The notes beneath the pieces were generated by a model. That model ran no database searches. It was given only the letters and a program-made list of their open reading frames with translations, and was not told where the DNA came from. Shown here piece after piece: positions 9,960 through 24,130 of a stretch of DNA of 64,000 nucleotides (position 1 is its first letter; each line of letters starts with the position of its first letter). The DNA is from Craterostigma plantagineum (Eukaryota; Streptophyta; Magnoliopsida; Lamiales; Linderniaceae). The stretch is taken from assembly GCA_027422505.1 (NCBI GenBank), contig JAPQWV010000018.1, positions 16,262,001 to 16,326,000 on the forward strand, read 5' to 3'. The translations under genes and the position numbers were made by a program.

Positions 9960-12500
9960 TTCTTTGGTGTGTGGATTTTAGTCCCATTCCCCTTACTGCG
10001 TTTTCTAACTGATTTCTAGCTATGACTTTTGTCAGCGGATCCGCAATATTTTCTTTGACTTTACATAGTCGGTGGAAATTATTCCGCTAGAGATAAGCTG
10101 CCTTATGGTGTTATGTCTCCGACAAATGTGCCTAGACTTACCGTTATACATACAGTTCTGTGCCCTGCCGATAGCTGCCATGCTATCGCAGTGAATCATA
10201 ATTGGTGGCACAGGTTTGTTCCAACACTGAATATCCTCCAGGAAATTTCGAAGCCATTTTGCTTAGCCTGAGGATCGTCGAAGGCGTAAAATTTCTTTAA
10301 CACGCTCTCAACATAGTGAGATTGTGTAATCACAATTCCTTCGGACGTCTTCGAGATATTTATTCCCAAAATGACGCCAGCCAAGCCCATATTGTTCATA
10401 CTAAAATAATTTTCAGCATATTCTTTGTATTCACGATTATTCTGTGACTGCTTCTCATGATAACATGTCGTCTACGTAAAGACAGACAATCACAAACTCA
10501 TCGGGTGTGCCTTTTATATAAACGCATTTATCAGACTCATTAATCTTAAACCCATTTGACAACATCGTCATGTCGAACTTCTCGTGCCCGTTTTGGTGCT
10601 TGCTTAAGTCCGTAAAGTGACTTCACGAGTCGGCACACTTTATTTTCCTGCCCGGGTGCGATAAATCCTTCGAGCTGCTTCATATATATTTCTTCCTCGA
10701 GTTCCCCATTTAGGAAGGCCGTTTCACGTACATCTGGTGTATCTCGATGTCATAACACTGCTATAGCGATCAAGACCCGTATTGATGTAATCTTTGTCTC
10801 GGGTGAGTAGGTATCGAAGAACTCATACCCCTCCTTTTGGTTAAACCCTTTAGCTACTAAACGAGCTTTATATTTTTTGACTGATCCGTCAGTCTTAAGT
10901 TTCCTTTTAAGGACCCTTTTGCATCATAAAGGCTTGCACCCTTTTGGGAGATATACTAGCTCCCATGCATGGTTTTGCATAATGGACTCAATCTCGCTGT
11001 TTACAGCTTCTTTCCAGAACAGAGCTTCTGGACTAGACAATGCATCTTGCAAAGTCCGGGGTTCATCATCTAACATATAAGCTAGGAAGTCAGGACCAAA
11101 TGGTTTGGCCACCTTTTTACGTTTGCTTTGTCGTGGTTGCTCGTTTTCTTGAGGTGAACTCTCCACGGCATCGTAAGTTCGCTTATTATTGCTTATTTCT
11201 TTCTTTTCCTTATTTGGAAAAACATCTCGAAGAATAATACAGGATTCCTCGATTCAAATATCATCCCTGTGTTCATTTCAGGATTTTCTGATTTGTGCAC
11301 TAGAAATCTCTATGCACTACTGTTATTAGCATATCCGATGAAAATGCAATCAACAGTCTTGTGTCATATCTTAACCTGTTTAGGTTTAGGTACTTCGACC
11401 TTTGCTAGGCACCCCAAACTTTCGGGTAATTGTAGGACGGAGCCCCACCTTTCCATCGTATAGAATACTTTCTTTCTTTTTGTGTGGTACCATATTCAAA
11501 ATGCGATTTGCCGAGAGGATTGCTTCCCCCCACGAGTTCTGAGGTTGCCCAGAACTTATCAACATAGCATTCATTATCTCCTTGAAAGACCTATTTTTGC
11601 ATTCAGCAACACCGTTTGGTTGAGGTGAATAAGGCGCTGTTGTTTGGCGAATAATGCCGTACTCTTGGCAAAATTCTTAGAACGGCGCCACGTACTCTCC
11701 TCCTTTATCACTTCGAATTACTTTTATTCGTGAGTTTAATTGATTCTCAGCTTCAATCTTATATCTTATGAAGACATCAAGAGCCCCGTCCTGGCCACTT
11801 AACAAATATACGTAGCAAAATCTCGTGCAATCATCGAGTAAAGTATAAATTACTTCTTTCCACCTCTAGTCTGCACGAACTTCATATCACATATATCATT
11901 ATGGATCAGTTCTAGAGGCGCACTACTTCTCTCAACAGAGAAGAACGGTGCCTTGGTCATTTTTGCCTCGACACAGACTTCACATTTTTGTTGTGAGTCG
12001 ACTTCCATTTGTGGAAGCAGGTTTAAACTTATTAACCTTTTTATTTTATTTAAACCCACGTGTCCTAATCTATGATGCCATAAATTGGAACACTCAACCA
12101 AGTAAGATGAACTTTCTTATTATTAGCGAGTTCTATCTCGCGTATTACAGACATTACATTCATCTTAAAGAGCCCCTTCTCGAGTTCATCATTTCTTATG
12201 AAATGATCGTTTTTGGTCAGTTCATATTTATCACTCTCAAACACCTGTCTAAATCCGGCTTTGCTCAACAGGGAGCCGGACACCAAGTTCTTGCGGATGT
12301 TTGGCACATGCAGCACGTCCACAAGAGTGAGTTCCTTGCCCGAGGTCATCTTCAACACTATCCTCTCTAATCCGACGATGTCAGAGGTAGCTGAGTTACC
12401 GCTTCCTGCCTGAGATATTGATGTAGGTTGAAAACATCTCCTTATCAGAGCAGATGTGGCGAGTCGCTCCAGATTCGATATACCACGACCTAGGATTGTC
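9960..12500 (-). pseudogene. Copia pol remnant (integrase, reverse transcriptase, RNase H)
   Basis: Pieces in several frames: [20 protein letters not shown] with the HHCC zinc region (12101-11850), integrase C-terminal part (11574-11386), the start of the RT domain with FWKEAVNSEIESIMQNHAWEL (11166-10924), the RT end with HYVESVLKKF (10399-10196), and RNase H words (near 10200-9960). Many stops and frameshifts mark a dead copy. Confidence 0.8.
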
Positions 12501-12569
12501 CACCACGTTGGCCTCTATACGACGGCGGCTAGGTCCATCTCTGTCAGGGTCCCCAGCTTTGCCTCGGTC

Positions 12570-13409
12570 AAATGAGCTTGGTTCTTTTTGCTCTTTTTCT
12601 TCAGCCGACAGTCCTTGGCCATATGTCCAGGTTTGTCGCAGTTGTAGCAGTTGCCCCTGATTTTGTTCGGCTTCTGCTGCGTCGTATTAGGCCTCTTGCA
12701 CTTTTTACCGGTGCTATATTCGGCCAGGTTCGCACGTACCTACATGCTGCCCCTTTTGTTCTTGGTCTCGATCCTTCGATTATCTTCTTCGATTCGAAGC
12801 CTCACGATCAGGTCCTCAAGCCCCATTTCCTTACGCTTGTGCTTGAGATAGTTCTTGAAGTCTTTCCATAGGGGCGACAGCTTCTCTATTATAGCAGCTA
12901 CCTGTAAGGATTCGCTGATTTGCATATTCTCTGCATGTATATCGTGAATTATCCGCTGCAAATCACGTACCTGGTCCAACATTGGTTTGGAGTCGGTCAT
13001 CTTATAGTCCAAAACCTGCCGACGATGAATTTCTTCAGTCCGGCATCATCAGTTTGTACTTTTTATCTAACGAGTCCCACAACTCTTTAGCAGTTTTAGC
13101 GACTGCATAGACGTTGTATAGGGAGTCGTCTAGGGCGTTCAAAATATAGTTACGACACATTAAATCATTATGATTCCAAGCGTCCAACGCCGCCTGTTGT
13201 TGTTCGTCAACTTCGGGTGCAGTGTCGTCTGCGGCGTCGTTGGCGTTCACCTGGGGCAGGAGCTCTTTCAGAAAGAACATCAGGTTCAGAATCGTCATGT
13301 AAAATAGCATCTTTTGCTGCCACCATTTGAAATCGGCTTCGTTGAATTTCGCCGGCCTTTCAGCGTGGCTATTTCCCGTCAGCGAAACAACGATGGGAAT
13401 AGTCGCCAT
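12570..13409 (-). pseudogene. Copia gag remnant (UBN2-type gag and zinc knuckle)
   Basis: Two frames, 13409-13035 and 13012-12740, give a Copia gag with WWQQKMLFYMTILNL, LWDSLDKKYK and KLSPLWKDFKNYLKHKRKEM. A CCHC knuckle (NCYNCDKPGHMAKDC) is readable near 12600-12655. The frame break at about 13020-13035 shows that it is inactive. Confidence 0.8.
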
Positions 13410-13436
13410 CGATCAGACAGAATAACGTCTTACGAT

Positions 13437-14082
13437 TGTTGGTTTCGGTGTTGAGCGTCTGGTCGGTGGCGCTCGTAAAACTCGGACAGAGTTTCGGCTT
13501 ACTACGTCGAAGTCGAGGCACGTACGTCGTATGCTTTCCGTAAGACGTTATTGCCTGTATTTCAGTGCCTCGGTTTATCACAATACATCCCGAAGATATA
13601 ACGACTTCAGGAATTTCGAAACGTCGCACACCGTAACGAAATTATCGGGCGAATCTACTAAAGACTCGAGCCTTTCTTGCTTTTCTCTTTTTATGTTGCA
13701 ACTTTTTTGTTGACCTCCTTTGACTGGGCCGAATCTGTAAATAGATGTGACCTTTGGCCAGGGGTCAATCTGGGAATAGTCACAACTCTTGGACTGATAC
13801 CCAATACCCCTTTAGCCAGCCACATCACCATGCCCTGTCAGCCAAATCAGTACCACGTCGTCCTCGTCAGTCCAACTGTAAGTGACACGTCATCAACCCG
13901 TCACATCCTTGAGCAAATTAATATTCTTTTGGTTCGTCTAGAAACGTAGTTCGTAATCTTTCAACGATTTCTCGTTTCGGTGACTGACATCTTCTCGATT
14001 TAATAAAATCATTTCAGCTCTTCTCTTAGTGGGCCAATTACCCACACTTGGGCCCAAGGCCCATTGGGCTTAAAACCCAACA
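13437..14082 (-). repeat. 5' LTR of the Copia element (646 bp, internally deleted)
   Basis: Matches the other LTR at both ends but lacks about 120 bp between CTTTCTTGC and TTGACCTCC, including the TATA region, and about 60 bp near 13905. Because this is the promoter copy, the element should not be transcribed from its own start. Confidence 0.85.
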
Positions 14083-14198
14083 GACGGGCCAGAATATTTT
14101 TAGTGCGAAACGTAAAAGTCGTTCGTTTAAGAAAATTACGTGTATAAGGCCAGATAAGAAACATCATAGACGAGATGTGGCGTGCTAGACATATAATA

Positions 14199-14396
14199 TT
14201 CTCCCTCCGATTCTAAAGACAAGTCACGTTAGAATTTTGTTTTGTTCCTAAAACACAAGTCGTTTGACGGTTTCAAGATAAGATATCTTGATTATTAGAA
14301 GTTGTTAAATTAAATAGGATAATATAACTAATTAAGAGTAATGATGATTTTACCTTATTTCTTAATAAACGACTTGTTTTTAAAATCAGAGAAAAT
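14199..14396. repeat. Stowaway-like MITE
   Basis: About 200 bp with inverted ends: left CTCCCTCCGATTCTAAAGAC, right the complement of CTCTGATTTTAAAAACAAGTC, flanked by TA. It lies in the last intron of the CDC48 pseudogene, next to the Copia element. Confidence 0.65.
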
Positions 14397-14449
14397 ATAA
14401 AAATGACAACTCCCTTCAAATTCAAGTTTTTAAGTGCATTTATCATTCA

Positions 14450-14926
<477 letters not shown>

Positions 14927-15126
14927 TTAGGGTTTTGGTATGCAGAATTCGATGCGAAAAAGAGTAATCGCTAGACGGTTGGATTCTTACCGTTACACTT
15001 TTCCTTTCATTCTCCACATCGAATTTTGCATATAACCGCATCCTTAGGGTGCGTTTGTTGTGACGATTTTAATGCGCAAAATAAAATGAAAATGTAATGA
15101 TACGCATTAGATCATATTGTACATCA

Positions 15127-15512
<386 letters not shown>

Positions 15513-16305
15513 TCATTTATAGAAAAAAAGTTTATGAGCGTGAAATATAAAAATGGGATTGACCGCTTTTCCGCCCTGGTGGCTAATGAAGTTGCAATTT
15601 AAGGACACTACTTGAAAAACTGAAGCAACTTAAGAACACAATGCGTCAAAATCTAATTTTTGCCGGAATGTCGACATGCGATCCGCACATCCCAAATAAT
15701 TGAGAATAAACCGTATATTGCGTTGGAATTGCTTATATTGAGGATAAATCCTACGCACTGTCTCTTTAAAATGCAACCACATAAGTTTCGACCCTTAAAT
15801 TGCAACCCGTTACTAGCTAAGCCTAAAAAATCAGATTTAGAAGGAGTAGAAATTACGGACCTCTTGCAGTTCTTGTTTCACATTGTCGAGACCATCGATA
15901 TCCTTCCAAGAGACGTTCGGAACCTCCACGACCTGCAAAATCGAGAACGACACAATTTCTCATTATTCCAACTCCACTCATACGAAAAAAAAAAAGAGAT
16001 CAATCTACTTTCGTCCCAGAGAAAAGTCGAACGATGACCGTACAGTTTCCTTAAGGCCGACGGGTTCGAGGCGCCAAAAGTCGTCGAAAAATGCTCATTT
16101 GTTACGGCCATTGCGTTCAACACCTCGGCGTCTATCGTCTCGTCCCCAAGATCTATCACGCCCATCTTCTCCCTTATGCACTACAGAGCCGCCTCCGTGC
16201 ACAAGGTAGCAAGATCCGCCCTTATGTAACCCTGCGCATCCTTCGTAACTCGCTCGACATCAACCTAAGACGAAAAGCGAAAAAATTACTGAATAACTAA
16301 AGCTA

Positions 16306-16819
<514 letters not shown>

Positions 16820-16924
16820 TTACGTACTCCGCCGACATCATCGTAGTCGATGTCGTCGAGCCGATTCCCCTAGCGATGGCCATTCATTCACATTAGACTC
16901 ATTTATCCCCAGCGACTCAGCTAA

Positions 16925-19900
16925 ATACTGTTGGTGTGGAGAGTGTTCCTATTTTGGATTCAGATGCCACAACTGGACCTGAAATACTGGGGGCCTAACA
17001 CATTAAGCAAGCTTTCCAATCTAATAGGGAAACCCATAATGACAGATAAATGTACCCATAACAAGGAGAGAATTCACTATGCAAGGGTTCTGGTGGAGGT
17101 CAGTCTTACCAAACCTCTCAAAGACTGTATTCAATTTGTGAATGAAAAAGGACAGTTAGTGGAACAAAAAATTACTTATGAATAAAACCTGTCCTGTGTT
17201 CCAAATGTGGGAAGTACGGGCATGAGGAACCTAGCTGTAGAAAGGACATTAAAAGAGTGTGGCAGCCTGGGCAGAAGCTTGCCCCATCTACTGTAGTTCA
17301 GGCAGGATAAGGCACATGAGTAACCAACAAAGGTTATCCCTGCGAGGAGTAGTGCAGAGGCCCAACCTACCTCATCCTCTGCCTTAAATGGGAATGCAGT
17401 AATAGATCAAAATCAGACACCTGATCCACTAGGAGCAACAAATAGTGGTAACTGAGCAGATTTGGTAACGCAAGAGGAATGTGGGAAGAAGCCTGGTCCA
17501 TGGGGTTCCCCTTTAAAGCAGAGGGTCCATGGCCATAACCATGGATAAGTCGGCAGTGTGGAACGTTAGGGGCCTGAACGGCCCTGCCAAGCAGAGAGAG
17601 ATCTCTCTCTTCTGCAGGAAATATGATATAAACCTGATTTGTCTTTTGGAAACAAAATCAAGTCAGGATGGAAGGTATCTTAAATAAGATATTCTGTGGA
17701 TGGGAAGCCAGGCACAACTTGAGTGAGCACCCCAACGGATGCATTGTGGTCCTATGGAGGGGAGGGGTTGAATTAGAATTGCTAACTAAATCTGCCCAAC
17801 ACATGCATTTCAGACTGCTACAAAATAAGTCTCTGATTTCTTATCTCACTGTTGTATATGGTTATAATGATCTACAAGCTCGAGAATACTATGGGAGAAT
17901 GTGTAGCAAATTGGGATGACAATGAATGACCCATGGTTGCTATGGGGTGATTTTAATAACATAAGAGGATATGAAGACAGATTAGGTGGGTCTGCCATTC
18001 AGTCAAAAGAATTCATTGGTTCCAATAACTGTATACAACACTATTAGTTGGAGGAGCTCAGGAGAAATGGCTGCCACGTCACATGGTCTAATAAGCAAGT
18101 ACAGGAGTCCAGAATATGGAGTAGAATTGACTGGGTATTTGGAAACATGTCATGGATCATGAAGTTCAGTGAGTATACAACCACTTTCCTACCCGAGGGG
18201 GTGTCAGATCATACGCCCATCTTATTAAGGGATATGACTAAACCTGCTGCTCAGAGAAGACCCTTCAAGTTTTTTAAAATGTGGTGCATGGCCCCTGAAT
18301 TTCTGAAAACTGTGGAACAACATTGGGCAAATCAGCCTGGCTCTTTAATGAGGAAAGTATGGGGCAATCTATTGAGGCTTCGAGGCCCCCTCAGAGAATT
18401 AAACAGGTAAATCTTTGCTAATATAGTTAACAGAACAGAAACAGTTAAGGGGCAGCTAGAAATATGTCAGATTGAATTGCATTCTCACCATTTGCAGCCT
18501 GCACTGATTGAAAAGGAGGAAAAGTTAAGAAGGGTGTATAAATTTCTGAGTGAAGCTAATGTCAAGTTCCTAAAACAGAAAGCAAAAGCAAAATGGCTAG
18601 ATAAGGGGGATCAGAATTCAGCATATTTTCATGATGTACTCAAGATCAGAACATATAGAAACAAGGTGACATCTATTCTTGACCAGGAGGGGAATGCTAT
18701 TGAGGATTATGAGAGTATCCAGCAACACTTTTTGGAGTATTATAAAGGCTTGCTTGGCAGGAAAAAAGCTGGACTGATGAAACCTGACCAGAAGGTTGTC
18801 AAAGAGGGATATATCCTCAACCTGAGGGACCAAATCTCCTTGATCCAGCCTTTTGTTAGGAAAGAGGTGTACTCAGTGATGAAATCTATTCATGAGGATG
18901 TTGCTCCGGGTCCAGATGGATATAATAGTGGATTCTTTATCATGCTTGGAGTGTGGTGGGTGAAGACATCACAGATGCAGTTATGGAGTTCTTTAGCACT
19001 GGCCGACTATTCCCCAGTGACAGCTAATGACTTTAGGCCTATTGCGTGCTGCAATACGGTCTATAAGTGCATTTCTAAGATGTTATGTGCAAGGCTCAAG
19101 CCACTTCTGCCTAAACTCATCCAAGGTAATCAGAGTGCATTTGTGAAGGGAAGATCTACAGTGCACAATGTCCTATTATGCCAAGACTTGCTCAGGTTGT
19201 ATAATAAGGAAAAATGTTTCAGCCCGAGTTCTCATGAATGTTGACATCAAGAAAGCTTATGATTCCTTGGATTGAGAGTTCCTCCATAGTTGGTTGTGTC
19301 TGCTGAACTTGCCAATGAAGTTAGTATCTTGGATCATGGAATGTGTCAAAACTGTTCATATAGCCTATCCCTTAATGGGGAGCTGTCTGGCAGTTTTCAA
19401 GCTGCTCAGGGGCTTAGACAGGGAGACCCTTTATCTCCCTTGCTCTTTGTGACTGCAATGGAATACCTTTCCCGCAAGCTGCAAGCCTCCACTACTGACC
19501 TACGTTTCAGGTTCCACCCTCTCTGCAAACAAGTGAAATTGGTGATTCTGTTTTATTGATGATCTGATGCTTTTTTGTAAGGGTACTCCAGGGGCATTCA
19601 GTGTTATATCAGAGGGCCTGGAGCACTTTAAGTTGGTAACTGGGCTGGAAGCTAATAAACAGAAGTCTAATATCTTTATTGCAGGTGTTTCCCATAACAT
19701 CAGAAACCAGGTTGTGGAAATTACTGGTTTTCAGTTAGGAAACTTTCCCATGAGGTACCTTGGAGTCCCTGTCTCTCCCACTCATCAGGAGTTCATGCCA
19801 GGCTGTAGTGGAAAAAATCACATCAAGAATTCATTGTTGGGCAACTAGGAATTTGTCCTACGCAGGGAGGATTTGTCTCATCAATTCTATCCTCCTAGCT

Positions 19901-20870
19901 GTACACGGCTTCTGGGGGTTCATCTTCCTTCTCCCGAAGGCTGGTACAAAGAAGATTGACAGAATATGCAAGGACTTTTTGTGGGGGAAGAAGGAGGGTG
20001 GTAAATGTATGGCTCTGGTCAACTGGGACAAAGTCTGCTGCTCCAAACAGAGGTGGACTGAGTCTCCGAGATTGTGTGACGTGGAACCAAGCACTTGCTG
20101 GCAAACAAATATGGGACATTACTTTGGATGTGGATTCTCTCTGGATCAAGTGGATCAATGCAGTGTACTTAAAAGGTGTCTGTTTTTGGGATTACTTGCC
20201 TGCGGCTGATCCCAGTTGGCGTTGGAGAAAACTGCATAGGCTTAAGGAGAAGTTCCGAGATGGTTATGTGGGAAAAACTTGGAAACTGTCTGGAGACGGG
20301 AAATATTCTGTCAGCTCAGGGTATCAATGGCTCAAGGGTGATACCAAGATTCCAGCTTAGCAAAGCTATATGGAATAGGTTTACCATTCCTAAGCATGCT
20401 TTTATGTTATGGATAGTAGTGCAAAAAAGGCTATTAACATATGACAGAATAACGGCATGGGGTGTGGTGGTTGCTAATAAAAGCTGTAGATTATGTGGGC
20501 TGGTTGATGAATCTCTAGATCATCTATATTTTGACTGTCAGTTCAGCCATCAGATAGTCCAAGGAGTTGCTGCTTGGCTAAACCTGAATGCACCGTTTTA
20601 TCATTTCCAGACATGGATAGTTGGTTGTTAAGAGAAGGGGGAAAAAGAGGCTACAGGCACGCATCAGCTGCGCTTGTTATGCGGCTATGGTCTATCATGT
20701 TTGAAGGGAAAGAAACAGACGAGTCCATGCTAAAGGCGAGTACACAGGGGAGCAGATTGTCCATAATATCGCTCAAGAGATGAAATGGAGGATTCGAAAT
20801 ATCTGTCACAAGAAGAGTGCCAATGGCACAGAGATGGTTGATCGAGTATGCTTATACCCATTTTATAATT
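16925..20870 (+). mobile_element. Degraded non-LTR retrotransposon (LINE, L1 type)
   Basis: Ordered remnants on +: ORF1-like WIQMPQLDLKYWGP and a CCHC knuckle (CSKCGKYGHEEPSC near 17200); the endonuclease start WNVRGLNGPAKQREISLF (about 17560) with its SDHTPIL motif (about 18200); reverse transcriptase with GPDGYNSGFF, FRPIACCNTVYKCISKML, GLRQGDPLSPLLF and the catalytic box as FIDD (about 19555); and a zf-RVT block with CRLCGLVDESLDHLYFDC (about 20490). The frame changes at least six times. The 5' end lacks the first part of ORF1 and no poly(A) tail or target duplication was identified. It occupies the place where one CDC48 exon is missing. Confidence 0.88.
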
Positions 20871-21990
20871 GATTTGTACAAGGGTTGTGAACAAATGTAA
20901 GATTCCAAAATGGGTTCGTGGTAAATGAATACAAATCATATCACCAAAAAACGTATTTCGCTCCATTAATGTAAGTAGCATCTTCATTTGCCTTCAGTTT
21001 GTTCCTCAGCTCGTATAATGTGTAAAAAATGCAAGTGCGTTTTCAGTTACTGTTCAAAGGAGATTATAATAAAAAAATCACCTAAAACCGGACTCGGATA
21101 TCTGCTTTCGGATAATATCCGAATATCTGAAAGTGGATATCCGAATTCCATCGGATCGGATGCGGTTTATAGTTTGAGGTATACAAAATTCGGATGTCCG
21201 GAATTCGGATATCCGGATTTGCTCACCCCTAATGGTAACGCTGATGTTGGAAATAAAATGTGTAAAATTAAAATATGATATGCTGCCTTCATGGTGGGAT
21301 TTGGGTCCATCATTGTGTATTGCACAGGGCTACACATAATATATAAAATAATAGAACAATAAATTTTGTAGTACGTGTTTATTTATGGTCCACATTTACG
21401 CTTGATACCTTACTTAGACACAAGAACAAGGACTCGCTCTGATATAAAATAATTCAAAGAACGGCTGTGCACTGCCTCTATAAGTCCAGACGCGAGGCGT
21501 ATTGAAAATAAAATACGAAATGTTACGCAATCCCTATTATTATTGAAAAAACGAGAATAAAATGGCAAACTAGGTGTAGTTGCCCTGCGTTACGCAGCAT
21601 TAACGTTGCTGGTGTTGGAAATATAATATAAAATCAATGAATGATACGTTGTCTCCATCAAAGTAAGGATCTTTTGTCATAAAAAATGAGACCCTCAAGC
21701 ATAAACGTCGACCATAAATAAAATACACATTACAAAACTTATAGATATTATTTTATATTTGCCCTAGAAATTTATGGTCCTATGCAATCGATCATGATGC
21801 ACGGACCTAAATCTGGTTTGTCCCAGTACTTCAAAATAGGTAGAGTATGATAAGCTAAATGTCTAAGGCTATATATAAAAAAGGCATTGAGGGCGCGTTG
21901 AAAATAAAATATATAAAATCAATATAAAATTATGTGCTTCCCGCTTTAGGCAGAGTGGCAATTTAACAATTTAACGGTCTATACACTTAC
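20871..21990. other. Non-coding repeat-derived DNA in the CDC48 pseudogene
   Basis: From about 21085 to 21233 there are repeated CGGATATCCG-like words ending in TTTGCTCACCCCTA, the usual end of a plant hAT-type MITE; the other end was not found. Two loosely similar stretches follow, each with GTTGGAAATA(A)AAT, near 21245 and 21612, perhaps an old duplication. No CDC48 exon is recognisable here. Confidence 0.4.
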
Positions 21991-22187
21991 GGTTTAAGTA
22001 GTTGTTGAACAAGTTCCCCGTCAAGCCCTCGATGGAGTCGCCGATCGGAAGAATGTGAACTCTTTCCCCGTACTTGACGTCGGGGCACCGGTGCACCGAA
22101 ACCATGTCGGTTAGCCGCACGCGAAGGTTGGCTCGGACAACCTTATTCATCCTTATCGTCGGCTCATCGCAATTCTCGTCGGTTAGG

Positions 22188-23664
22188 TGACAAGTTAGGA
22201 TTTTACGTCATTTTTATACCCATTAAATGCGCATTTTCGATTGTTATATATTCGAAACATCTTCGAATATCTTGTTTATTTGCATATCTTATTTCATATA
22301 TATTGAGGTAAAATGGAGCTAAATTGATCGGGTATGGAAAGAAGCCGACAAAACGAGACCCACATGAAAGCATCTCACGACGTCACAAGCACGCAGCTTA
22401 GTTCATGCGAGTAGTTTATCTTGAGCAAGCAGGCAGCTCAAGCAAGCAACTAAACCATAAAAAGAGGATATGATTACGTGAAGGCCAAGTCAACAAAGGA
22501 AGGTATTATTTATCCGAGAAGCACGCATAGATAGGAAGAATCAAGTCAATTAAAGCCCAAGAAATCAGCCCATTATGCTTAAGTTGGTTTTAGGTTTTAA
22601 TTCTATTTATAAGCCTCAGACGAAAAATAAGGGCAGCGAATAATATAAGAGCTCGGCGATAGACAGTGAATAAAGGGAGCTTTTGAGACGGCAGAAAAAA
22701 GAGAATTGAGGGCTGAGAAGTTACGGCTACGAGAAAATACAAAGACGGCTAAGAGCGAGACAAGTCGAGCATCATAACGAGGGCGAATTTCTTACCTTTT
22801 AATATTTCGTTTTCGACAATGATTTCTTTCGATTCGTTGTCGTTTTCGTTTATTAATATGCTAGCCTAATTCCTTTTGTGATTGAGGCCGTGTTAGGCCG
22901 AATTATGACTACGTATTAATGCTATTATTATTTTATTTACTCATATTATTTAAGTTATGTGTTCGTTATTTGAATTTAATGACGTGTGTGTGATCTGCCA
23001 CCGCTCATACAATTATTGACCTAGTACATGAGACCGGAAATGTGATTAGAAAGGTTAGATCAAAATATCGAACACCACTACGTAAAAGCGACCAGAGATG
23101 GAATTCGGTTTAGCAAAACTAGATTGATAAGGTTCGTTCCGATCGACGGATAAAAATGAGAGTCCTGCAACTAATAAGAAAAGGCTGGGGCGACGTATGT
23201 GTGGTTTTCGAGACCTTAGGCGCCGAAAGCGCCTAAACTCGGGGAATTTCACGAAGATCAAATGCACGTGTAGGAACTATAGGAATATAGTTGATTGGTT
23301 CACTATTCATGTAGGGTTGCTAGTTACGTGAATAACGGGTAGCACATATATTGGGAAATTCCACCTTGACTTGATTCATGTTGATTAGATAGATTAGATT
23401 GCATGAAGACGTAGAAATAACTCGTGCTGAGTATGTGTCTTGATGACGTCGTCGTCAACTGCTTTATCCTCATCTATTTTATTTGCGATTATTTTATTAT
23501 TTGCGTCTTTTATCTCTTTTAATCAAATCATTAAAACTATAAAAATTCCCTTAGTCTAAATTAGAATTAGGAATATTATCTTAGAATTAATCGATCGATA
23601 CTCGGACTTCGTCCGTTTTATTACTTGCACGACCTAGTACACTTGCTAGTATTTGAGCGTGTCA
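22188..23664 (+). repeat. Solo LTR (Gypsy, Tat/Athila-like) inside a CDC48 exon
   Basis: Begins TGACAAG and ends CGTGTCA, a 5-bp inverted terminus, and is flanked by TTAGG (22183-22187) and CTAGG (23665-23669), a target duplication with one mismatch. The 3' part contains ACCTAGTACACTTGCTAG, typical of Tat/Athila LTR ends. No internal domain follows, so this is a solo LTR. Removing it and one TSD restores continuous CDC48 codons reading from [11 protein letters not shown] into LTDENCDE. Confidence 0.8.
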
Positions 23665-24130
23665 CTAGGACGATGCACACCATGTCTTTCCTCTTCTTCC
23701 CCTTTGCATTTTATTACATACCAAATAATCGTAGTCAATACGCAGAAATATTCGAGGAGAATCAAATATACAAACCATATATGTATATATATGTATATGT
23801 ATATATACCTTGATTAAGATGGTGTCTCTTCGGAAGAGCTGAATCGCTTCCATTTTCGAGGGATGCATCGAAACGACGGAATTGTCGTCGTCGATGGTCT
23901 CGTCGAGGACGAGGTGATTCAGCGACTTCTTTCGCTGAGTATCGCGGTGGAGTAGTCTTTCTTTGGGGTTTTCCTTCGTAAATTATGAGATTATTTAAGT
24001 ATTATTCTAATACAAGGGCATTGACCACGAAGAAACCTAAAATCTAAAAAAATAGATAATTAGAAAGGTCTCAATAATGACGAACTTACGAGTCATGAGG
24101 ATGGTCGGCAGATGAGCTCGGATCAGCCAC

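Larger units (their letters stand above)
8604..14082 (-). mobile_element. Ty1/Copia LTR retrotransposon in the last CDC48 intron
   Basis: Flanked by LTRs that begin TGTTGG and end CCAACA, with a perfect 5-bp target duplication GACGG at 8599-8603 and 14083-14087. The element reads on the minus strand, so the 5' LTR is the right one. A polypurine tract (GTGGGGGAT) precedes the 3' LTR. The internal order is gag, zinc knuckle, protease, integrase, reverse transcriptase, RNase H, all frame-broken. No standard initiator-Met primer site is seen beside the 5' LTR. It lies between the last two exons of the CDC48 pseudogene. It is defective. Confidence 0.9.

Noticed and set aside
22188..22240. An in-frame stop seen when CDC48 exon 2 is read leftward past 22188.
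   Set aside because: That sequence belongs to the inserted solo LTR. The real exon continues at 23665-23701.
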